Shown here piece by piece: positions 1 to 8,863 of a stretch of DNA of 64,000 nucleotides (its first letter is position 1; the number at the start of each line of letters is the position of its first letter). Under the pieces are notes generated by a model that was not told the origin of the DNA, made no database searches, and worked only from the letters and a program-made list of their open reading frames with translations. Made by a program: the position numbers and the translations under genes. The DNA comes from Carex sylvatica (Eukaryota; Streptophyta; Magnoliopsida; Poales; Cyperaceae), in contig CAXKVR010000036.1 of the NCBI GenBank assembly GCA_964058845.1, forward strand, positions 992,001 to 1,056,000, given 5' to 3'.

Positions 1-402
1 ATAAGCATATCCCCACATATACTTATAACTCATTTTTGTGTTTTCAATGTCCAAATGGTCGATCAGAACCATTTATCTTGTTCTCCATATTAATATGTTC
101 TTGGAGACCAAATTTTATATTTTTCTGAATTTTTTACTATTTATCAAGCCACTTTGAAAATCGCTGATCCAACGGTGGCTTAACAAAACAGTAAAATCAG
201 AAGCCACCGTTGGATCAACGATTTTCAAAGTGGCTTAATAAATAGTAAAAAAATTCAGAAAAATATAAAATTTAGTCTCCAAGCACAAATTAATATGGAG
301 AACAATATGAACGGTTCTGATCGACCATTTGGACAATGAAAACACAAAAATGAGTTATAAGCATATGTGGAGATATGCTTATATAAGCATAGTAGCCAAC
401 CT
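1..402. mobile_element. Foldback MITE, copy M1 (left end outside window)
   Basis: This is a long imperfect palindrome. A left arm with ATCTTGTTCTCCATATTAAT and GGAGACCAAATTTTA is mirrored by a right arm with the reverse complement, around a small core carrying CCAACGGTGGC. The right end reads GCATAGTAGCCAAC followed by CTC and a TA microsatellite; the matching left end lies before base 1. Short open frames on both strands are products of the palindrome, not genes. Family membership is clear from nine or more related copies in this window. Confidence 0.85.
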
Positions 403-444
403 CTATATATATATATATAGATAGATAGATAGATATATATAGAT
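403..444. repeat. TA/GATA microsatellite, left flank of M2
   Basis: The tract is TA repeats, then GATA repeats, then TATA and AGAT, directly abutting GGGCTATGG. It is the inverted counterpart of the tract at 843-895, so the flanking simple sequence is itself part of the inverted repeat. Confidence 0.8.
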
Positions 445-842
445 GGGCTATGGTACATTGCAATGTATAGTCTTCTTTATACATTGCATTATAAATCACG
501 TGATTCAAAGTTCAAATTATCGATCCAAATCATTCATCTTGTTGTCCATATTAATATGTGTTTGGAGACTAAATTTTATATTTTTTGAAACTTTGTTACT
601 ATTTTTTTAGATTTATTGAAAATCATTGTTTTCAGACAAATCTGGACCATAAAAAAACAGCGATTTTCAATAAATCTAAAAAAATAGTAAAAAAGATTCC
701 AAAAAATGTAAAATTTGGTCTCCAAACACATATTAATATGGATAACAAGATAAACAGTTTGGATCAGTTATTTGGACTTTAAATCACGTGATTTATAGTG
801 CAATGTACAGAGAAGACTATACATTGCAATGTACCATAGCCC
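445..842. mobile_element. Foldback MITE, copy M2
   Basis: The element opens with GGGCTATGGTACATTGCAAT and closes with the reverse complement ending CCATAGCCC. It shares the CTCCATATTAATATG and GGAGACTAAATTTTA arm motifs with the other copies, but its outermost ~60 bp differ from M1 (it has a CACGTG-containing segment). It is about 398 bp long and has no coding capacity beyond chance frames. Confidence 0.85.
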
Positions 843-895
843 ATCTATATATATCTATCTATCTATCTATCTATATATATATATATATATATATA
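843..895. repeat. TATC/TA microsatellite, right flank of M2
   Basis: This reads ATC, TATA, TATC repeats, then a long TA run. It is the reverse complement of the left flank of M2. Confidence 0.8.
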
Positions 896-1270
896 GGAAT
901 ATGCTAGCATGCTATGCGTAGCATAGAGGGCCTTCGTGCAACGGCTCAATATTCAACTTTTCAAAATCCTAACGGTCGATTTGAATCATTCATCTTGTTC
1001 TTCATATTAATATGTATTTGGAGACCAAATTTTACATTTTTTGAAATTTTTTTACTATTTTTTTAGATTTATTGAAAATTACTATTTTCAGCAAATCTAG
1101 ATCATAAAAAAACAGCAATTTTCAATAAATCTAAAAAAATAGTAAATAAATTCAAAAAAATGTAAAATTTGGTCTCCAAACACATATTAATATGGAGAAC
1201 AAGATGAACGGTTCAAATCGACCGTTAGGATTTTGAAAAGTTGAATATTGAGCCGTTGCATGAAGGTCCT
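896..1270. mobile_element. Foldback MITE, copy M3
   Basis: The palindrome has a distinctive outer arm: GAGGGCCTTCGTGCAACGG on the left, mirrored by CCGTTGCATGAAGGTCCTC on the right. The inner arm again has the CTCCATATTAATATG/GGAGACCAAATTTTACA consensus. The left end continues into GCTAGCATGCTATGCGTAGC. The right end does not, but switches directly into M4 at a shared TATGC. Confidence 0.8.
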
Positions 1271-1656
1271 CTATGCTTATAACTCATTTTTGTGTTTTCA
1301 ATGTCCAAATGGTCGATGTGAACCATTAGATGTGATCTCTATATTGAAATGTGGTTGGAGACCAAATTTTACATTTTTCTGAATTTGTTTACTATTTATT
1401 AAGCTACTTTGAAAATCGCTAATCCAACGGTGGCTTAACAAAACAGTAAAATCAGAAGCCACCGTTGGATCATAGATTTTCAAATTGGCTTAATAAATAG
1501 TTAACAAATTCAGAAAAAATGTAAAATTTGGTCTCCAAGCACATTTCAATATAGAGATCACATCTAACGGTTCAGATCGACCATTTAGACATTGGAAACA
1601 CAAAAATGAGTTATAAGAATATGTGAAAATATGCTTATATAAGCATAGTAGCCAAC
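1271..1656. mobile_element. Foldback MITE, copy M4 (fused to M3)
   Basis: This is the same subfamily as M1: the left arm starts inside the family sequence at TTATAACTCATTTTTGTG and the right arm ends GCATAGTAGCCAAC. The missing ~30 bp of the left end, together with the missing right end of M3, marks a chimeric junction at 1266-1275. A TA tract follows at 1665-1697. Confidence 0.8.
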
Positions 1657-1657
1657 A

Positions 1658-1698
<41 letters not shown>

Positions 1699-1722
1699 TA
1701 TTACAAAGTACGGTAAATTAAT

Positions 1723-2850
1723 GCTAGTAGCATCTCGATCGTATGTATCCACTTTTAGTGGGGAATATGTATTAGAATTGACATATAATTTGCATTCATG
1801 AATTTTACTCTTATGTGACATATATACATGTTATATTAAACTCGTGGGCGGCATTGAAGGACGGGGTGGCAAAAAAATTCGTAGTTTGTGATTCGATTTG
1901 AATTTGATTTGAGTTTGATTTGAATTTAATTTGATTCTAAATTAGTTTATTCTGAAACAAATCAAATCAGTTCGGTTCGACTCTTATTCAAATCAAACTC
2001 AAACTGGGTATAATTCGTTCGAAATTAATTCGTAAACTATTTAATTAGATTTGAATCTCAAATAATACAACTAATGAATTCAACCATTAATCTTTAATAA
2101 TGCAGAAACCGAACTTATATTATAACTCAAAATTATTAATATAATGATAACTTATAATAGAAAAATATTTCGACAACATAACAAATTAATAATGGAATAA
2201 GTTTCATTTGACTAGATTCATGTCGTGATTTTTATCAATTAAGTAACGTAAAAAGTAAGGAAATTTTGAACTGGTTCATAGTCCCCAGTAGTGTGAATTC
2301 GTAAAAGGTAAAAGAAAACCGTGTGAATTTTGTTCCGCGAGAAGAAAACTAATGCATAAACTACCGGTATATCTAGGGTTGTCAAAAGAAATTGTAGTTT
2401 GTAATTCGATAATTGATTTCAATTCGAAAAATGTGTAGTTCGCAATTAATTCAATTTAAAATTAATTCGATTCAAAATAAATCAAACTTAGTTCGATTCG
2501 AATCTTATTCAAATTCAAACTCAAACTAGAACAAATTCGACTCGGTTTGATTCGTTGCCACCCAATGAATGGATATGCATGGCAGCTAACAGAAAAGCGT
2601 TGAAGAGAAAGTGCCTTCAATTCAGATAAATTGTGATTGATTAAGCTGTCCATTTTTATGCAAATTTCGCGTTTGAGATATTACGCGTACACTACTTAAC
2701 TAGTTTTTGGGGTCATTTCTGAGTCAAAAGTGCGTTGAGTCAATTATCAACGGTTGCTGTTTGAAAATCCAGCCGTGATTTCAAAGCCAGTCCGGAATTC
2801 AAAATTTGATGTTGTCGTCGACTATTAAACAGTTAGAATTTTGCATGCAT
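1723..2850. repeat. Dispersed repeat, copy 1 (interrupted)
   Basis: The segment around GGGGAATATGTATTAGAATT through TTTGCATTCATGAAT to the GTGGGCGGCATTGAA block, then ATGCATGGCAGCTAACAG and onward to AATCTAGCCGTGATTT-like sequence, recurs at 24372-24840 in the same order. Copy 1 is split by about 700 bp between the shared CATTGAA and ATGAATGG. No coding frame is recognisable and the family is unknown to me. Confidence 0.65.
1858..2563. mobile_element. MITE-like insert with GGGTGGCAA ends
   Basis: The insert starts near GGGGTGGCAAAAAAATTCG and ends near TTCGTTGCCACCC, giving short inverted ends. It is rich in TTCGAATTTGATTT-type repeats. The uninterrupted sister copy near 24545 lacks it, which is the main evidence for insertion. 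The exact target duplication is not resolved. Confidence 0.55.
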
Positions 2851-4029
2851 GGGCAAAATTAATTTCTTAATATTTTTTATTTAGGAAAAGATTTTTTTTT
2901 CCCGGGCTCCCATCCCCCAAATATCCCTCACCTTATCTAATCCAATTCTAACAAACACAGGTATATTAATTTACAAAGTCATTGATCAGATTTATTTGAG
3001 CTAGTTTTCCAACAAAGAATTTACCCTACTACTGGGAGATAATTATAGTGGAATAGAAAAATATAGTGCTATATAAATAAGAGCTAGGTTAATGAAAACA
3101 AATTATTGCAGCAAGCAAACCTCTAGAAGTCCCCAACCAGTCGGAATAAATGCTAAGGTCACAAAAATATCCAAAACAGTTAGAACAATCAAGATGGAAA
3201 GCAAGGTCACGAAGACCAATAACTTGATCAACCAAAAAACCAGCTGTATTTGGGCTTCTCCTCCCTAAAGACACAATCTGAAAAATATATAAAAAATAAG
3301 AAAGAAAACCGGAAATGATGCCAGTTAGCATCATATTTGGAAAGTTGAATTAATATAGAAATCAAACAAACCGAAATAAATTATTTTAAATAAAAAAATT
3401 AATATATTTCGGTCCGAACCGAACAAACCGAACTAACTAAAATAAAATTTTGGTTCGGTTCGGTCCGATTCAACTGCAATGCTAAATCGGTTTGGTTGGT
3501 TCTATTTTTGAAATCAAACTATGATTTTGATTTGCCTAGTTCGGATGCTTATATTAAAGAGGCATCTTTTGCACTTTCAATTTTATTAATCTCATATGCA
3601 AACCTCGCTGAAAAGGCCCCATTGCCCGTAGAAGTTCGGTGAGAAGGCCGCGATCCTCTCCGAGATCACCAGAAGGATCCAGTATTGCTCCAGCGGTAGA
3701 GACAAAATCAGCATTGGTGCGACGATGGTACTATCGGTCCCATTGTTCGTAGCTTTAAGCTTTCAAGCGCATTTCAAAAAAAGATAATTTTTTTGATAAA
3801 TATTAATAGATCGGTCCTTCTCAGCTCTCCTCTCATTATTTTTCAATAACAATAAGTTGTTGAATAAAGCATTCAATACACTCCAATTGATTTTGGTTTT
3901 TTTCCTATTATTTCCTCGTAAGTTAAATAAATTTTTCTCTTGCTTCGATTGTTATTTTGGCATGAGTTTAGTTTATTAATTTTTTATTATTTTGGTTGTT
4001 TGATATTTTAGATATGAATAAATAAGTTT
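2851..4029. other. Intergenic, no gene recognised
   Basis: The stretch is AT-rich. At 3380-3500 it holds a cluster of GGTTCGGTTCGGTCC-type repeats like those in the MITE at 30066. At 3605-3745 there is a GC-richer block with a short open frame on either strand that I could not assign to a family. No supported gene. Confidence 0.5.
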
Positions 4030-4382
4030 TTATATATTAATATTTGCACATAAAGACATCCATATTTGCATCCAGTTATTTTAGAAATATGTTAGGTACC
4101 TTAGGTATGAATACTTGCATTACAGATGTATAAATATTTGCTTGATTTTGTATGAATACTTGTATTTTAGATTTTTTAAAATTACCATATCGTCGTATTT
4201 GTATTGTATCTGATACGATATCCGTACCTGTATCCATGCAACATAGTCTACAATGTAAATATTAGTATATAAATGCACAGGTGTGAATACTTTTCATATT
4301 ACGTATTAATACAATCAAGCGCCAAATAGAGTAATTTATAAAAAAAACTATTAAATTAAGATCTTTTTCAACGTAACAATTT

Positions 4383-5240
4383 ATACTTCAGTTATAAGTA
4401 TGAATACTTACAATACTTGATATTAATACGTTCAAATGTCATCTAGTGCCACAAATAAAAAATAGAGAATATATTAGATACAAACACTTGATACACGAAC
4501 TATTCACACTTGCATGACGATGTATGAATACTTGTAATACTTTCAGACATCATCCAGTGTCATGTGAAAAAAATTGATAGAATTTGTTAGATACAAAAAC
4601 TTGATACATGAACTATTCACATTTGCATGATGATGTATGAATACTTGCAATCCTTTATATTAATACTTTCAGATATCATCCAGTGTCATATGAAAAAAAA
4701 AAATAGAATTTGTTATATACATATACTTGATACATGAACTATTTACACTTACATGAGGAGGTAGCATACTTTATATTAGTACTTTCAAAAATTATCTGAT
4801 GCCAAAAGAAAAAAAAAATGTTGATAAAATATTTTAGATAAAACGCTTGATACGTAAACTATTAACATTTGTACAACAATGTATGAATACTTGCAATATT
4901 TGAAATTCATACGTTCATACATCATCCTGTGCCATATGAAAATAAAAATAAAAATTTCATAGATTCTGTTAATTACTAACACTTGCATGACGATGTATAA
5001 ATACTTGCACTACTTAATATTAATCTTTTCAGATATCATCTTGTGTTATATGAAAAAAAATAATAAAATATGTTAGGTACAAACACTTCAGACATGAATT
5101 ATATACACATGCATTACGATATATGAATACTTGAACAACGATGTATGAATACTTGCTCGACAAGATATAAATACTTACATGACAAGGTATTCTCGATGAT
5201 GTATGAATACTTGCACGACGAGGTATGAATACTTGCACGA
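4383..5240. repeat. Degenerate tandem array, period ~113-128 bp
   Basis: About six diverged copies begin near 4430, 4541, 4668, 4780, 4910 and 5026. Each has a TTCAGATATCATCCAGTGTC-like segment, an A-run, a TTGTTAGATACAAACACTTG-like segment, then GATGTATGAATACTTGC. From 5120 the array collapses into a shorter repetition of GATGTATGAATACTTGC with a period of roughly 25-45 bp. No reading frame is conserved between copies, so this is satellite-like DNA. Confidence 0.75.
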
Positions 5241-5990
5241 TGGATAACCTGAAAGCATGTCATCATGGATCTCATTTGAAAGAGAAAATTACATAGAAGA
5301 CGTCCATGATTTTATATTTATAAATTTCCTCACAGATCGTGAGAAATATTGACAAGATTGAACGGAGAAAAAAAAATTCCAACTCTAAAAACGTGTAAAA
5401 GATGTGTGTGATGTACCTAGTTTTTTTTTTTTTTGAAATACTTGGTATCTTAGGTATGAATACTTGATATATTATATATTAATACTTGCGCGCATAGGTA
5501 TCAATATTTGGACGCGTTAGTTATAAAATCTATCAAAAATTATGTGGTCCCCCCAGTAATTAATGAAGTTAAGTTAGTTAACGGTCTCCACAAGTAGTTA
5601 TTGATTGAGAATGAATGAGAGAAATTGACTAAAAGATAGTTAGTCGATCTCTTTTTATTTTTATTTTCTACGCTTTATGACCGTTAGTAAACTTTTGAAC
5701 AAGTAGTTGTTATCTTATTTAAATAAAATGAAATTTGTCATACACATAAAGTAAAAGAATTAGTCACGCTGCGGACACAATAAATTTATGATATAAAGTT
5801 GGTGCTGCCATTTTTATTAATACTCTAAAAAAAATTAAAAAATAAAAACTGTCCATCCTAATTTTTTTTTTAAAATGTCCTGACAGTCTGTCCCACGGAC
5901 GGTCCAGATTCTCTAGCAGACTGCTCGGTCTAGGGGCGGTCTACTAGGGACCAGACCGCCTGGGGTGCCTCTACTTTTTTTTTAGAGATC
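5241..5990. other. Intergenic, nothing recognised
   Basis: AT-rich DNA with two more TATGAATACTTG-type motifs near 5455-5485 and a GC-richer patch at 5880-5970. No gene or RNA is supported. Confidence 0.4.
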
Positions 5991-7093
5991 TTAATATTTT
6001 GATTTAAATAATTTTGTGAAGAAAAAGTTTTCTTGTTTAGAGTGTATGTCAAAAAATAAGACATTTGATATATTTATGAAGTGATGTCGTAACTATTTAT
6101 AACTTTAATTTGATTTGTCAGTTAGATATCACAAGTTTAAAGATAATACTAATTAAGGACTTGGCCTTAATTCAAAATATACATATACATATATACATAT
6201 ACATATTCATATATTTACATGTATTATATTATATATACATATATATATCTATTATATTATTATATACATATATTATACATATATTATACATATATACATA
6301 GTCCATGCGGCGCAAATGCGGTCCCATTTTAAAACACTTAATATATGTATATATATATATATATATCAAATTAAGGACCAAACTACAAAAGTGATTATAC
6401 TAGCATGTAGAGTATTAAAAAAAACACAAAATTGACACAAATGTCAATTTATTTGAATTGTTTTACAGTTAGTTATGAATTTCCAAAGTTTAACTTTCGA
6501 AAAAACTTTAAATAGCCATAACTTTGGCTATGAGAGTTGGATTTGCGCGTAGGACCACTTTTCAGAAAGGGGGTGACGAGACGGATCCGAATATCGCTCG
6601 GGAGTTATTCTCGGACATCCAAGGCATCAGAATTTAAAAAAAATATCGTTTAGTACCTCAAAAATTCAGTTTAAGTTTTCGTTCTACGGTAGACATACAG
6701 CGATCGGTATTTTATTTGTCAAAAGCCTAATATTATTCAATAATTATTCATATAATTATTTTAAAATATCTTTACTATTTATTGTGTTTGTTTGTCTATC
6801 TCCGAGCAAATGGTATATGTTGACAGTAATCAAATAATCTAATTATTCTCTAAAAAAAAGAAGTTGACATCATTGAGGCAATCTAACTATATTTTCTTGT
6901 GTATATTTGAATAAAATAAATTATTAAGAATCAAGGTCAAGTCCTTAATTAGTGTTATCTTTAGACTTGTGATATCCAACTGACAAATCAAATTAAAGTT
7001 ATAAAGAGTTACGACATCACTTCATAAATATATCAAATACACTCTAAACAAGAAAACTTTTTCTTCACAAAATTATTTAAATCAAAATATTAA
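5991..7093. mobile_element. Element with ~180-bp terminal inverted repeats
   Basis: The left arm (5991-6172) starts TTAATATTTTGATTTAAAT and its reverse complement forms the right arm (about 6928-7093). The arms are near-identical apart from one ~17-bp indel. Both ends lie at TTAA, which could be a 4-bp target duplication or part of the repeat. The 750-bp interior has TA/CATA microsatellites and no coding frame. It is a non-autonomous DNA element; the superfamily is not determined. Confidence 0.7.
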
Positions 7094-7104
7094 TTTGAGT
7101 AACT

Positions 7105-7117
7105 TGCTCAAATACCA
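7105..7117 (-). promoter_or_regulatory. Primer-binding site of minus-oriented copia LTR
   Basis: On the minus strand this reads TGGTATTTGAGCA, close to the TGGTATCAGAGC primer site complementary to initiator tRNA-Met used by plant copia elements. It lies two bases beyond an LTR-like ...TTTAACA end. Confidence 0.7.
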
Positions 7118-7120
7118 CTT

Positions 7121-8000
7121 TGTTAAACTAAGTGCACCACTAATCGCTCTAAAACTGAAAATAAATGCAATTTAAAAGTAAATAGATGAGTTTAGAGAAA
7201 TTTAACATGCAGGGTGATAACAAAGTTCGGTAAAATAAAGGCCTACGTCTCCGGAACGTCGCAACCTCTTCTAGGTGCATCTTTCTATACCCAACGAGAA
7301 ATATTTACAACTTGTGAACTAGTGAGCCTTTACAAAGCAATGGAAAGTCACATGACCAACTAGAGTAGAGAACGAAGTCTCAAAGTTTAGATCCTCAAGA
7401 GACTCTAAATCTCACTCTAACTTTATCTAACTCAAGATTAGTGAAGTGAGTTTGAGGTTGTTCGAGATATTGAAGTTTTAAGCTCAATCAACAATGGAGG
7501 AACTTTAGCTCACAAAAAATCACTTTTAGAAAGTTAGGGTCGACTGTATTTTTTTTAGGAAAAAAGCCACAAGCCATATTTATAGAGACAGCTGCAAAAT
7601 GTGCTTTTTGACTTAAAATGTTAAAGACATTTGTTAAAATGTTACAACATTTTAGTTCAATTTGAATTTAGGTTTGTTTTTTCTGTGAGATCGATCAAAA
7701 CGTTACCAATAATTATAAAATGTTATCAATGATTTGTCTCTGTGAAAAACTTGATAAAAAACAACATTTTTGAAACTTGAAACTAATTAAAATGTTACAA
7801 CATTTTTAACAAACGTTACCAACATTTTATATTATTTATGAGTTTGATCAAGCTGCTCCTCAGTGTTTATATACAGGTTAAATCGTTACAGCATTTTACA
7901 AACGTTACCAATGTTTATTTCCTGGTGAAACAACATTAAACTAACTTTATCAATTTTAAGATTTTACGATTTATATTCTTGATAAATGTCTTCATGATTT
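7121..8000 (-). mobile_element. Copia-type LTR, minus orientation
   Basis: The terminus at 7121 is followed by a tRNA-Met-type primer site. Read on the minus strand, its U5 side has TTTCTCGTTGGGTATAGAAA, GAGACGTAGGC and TCTCTAAACTC in the same order as the plus LTR (8520-8640). A TATA box (CTCTATAAATATGG, minus) sits near 7573-7586. The U3 side carries repeated GTTGTAACATTTT and GGTAACGTTT motifs. The outer end near 8000 is approximate. The internal region beyond the primer site is lost. Confidence 0.65.
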
Positions 8001-8798
8001 TCTTCGGTTCAAATATTCCATATTCTAATTCTATTTGACTTGAACCGGCATATCTTTCAAAAGATAGAAGAAATCATAAAATTCAATAATTGTATATTTT
8101 TGCAAATTAGTCAAATAGATAAAAATATTATTACTAGAACAACAGAACCACACTACTGTTGTAACGGTCCATGAACCATTCCAACGGTAAGGACCACTTG
8201 CTTCCTTTTTTACAGCTCTCAATAAATATAAGCTATTCCAAGGTTTGGATTAACACTCTAGCCGCCCCCAACTTCAATATTTTGTATTTACTGATCTAGA
8301 GAAAGTCATTGTTGCTTGTGTGCTTAAACTTCAATACTCACAATCAATCTCAAGCTTATTCAATCAATTACTCAACTCTTAGAGTGATCCTGCGTGACAA
8401 CCCAATTACTACTTTGAGCTATAGTGCTCGGATTGATCAACCTGAGCCTTTAGTGCTCCTTTTTCAGGCCATGTGACTTTTCAGAAGATTGTAAGGATTC
8501 ACCGATTCCACTTTGTAATTCTTTCTCATTGGGTAAAGAAAGACGCGCAATCTCAAAGATCGCGGGCCCCAGAGACGTAGGCATTAGTGCCAAAATTTAT
8601 AAACAACTCTCCTGTCAAGTGTCTCTAAACTCTACTCTTTACTTTATTTATTTTATACTTTTAGTTTAGGATAAAATTATTCTAAGATTCTGCCAAGAAT
8701 AACTTTATGACACACTCGAACTTTATAACTTAGATTAAAAAGTTTAAAAGTCTCTATTCACCCCCCTCCCCCCTCTAGGGGCCTTTGGGACTAACAAG
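8001..8798 (+). mobile_element. Copia-type 5' LTR, plus orientation
   Basis: It ends ...GGGACTAACA at 8796, followed by a primer site TGGTATTAGAGC at 8799-8810. A TATA-like AATAAATATAAG lies near 8221. The order of shared blocks (TTTCTCATTGGGTAAAGAAA, GAGACGTAGGC, TCTCTAAACTC, TTTACTTT, TTTTAG) matches the minus LTR at 7121. The left boundary is approximate because no second LTR was found for comparison. Confidence 0.65.
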
Positions 8799-8810
8799 TG
8801 GTATTAGAGC
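8799..8810 (+). promoter_or_regulatory. Primer-binding site (initiator tRNA-Met type)
   Basis: TGGTATTAGAGC differs at one position from the usual copia primer site TGGTATCAGAGC. It sits 54 bp upstream of the gag start codon. Confidence 0.75.
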
Positions 8811-8863
8811 AGGAAATTCAAATTAAGGAACACTTAATTTGATTATTTTATTAGATCATAAAT

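Noticed and set aside
3605..3745. GC-richer patch that could be an organelle or gene insert (EKAAILSEITRRIQ frame)
   Set aside because: I could not match it to any family and neither frame extends; left as unassigned.
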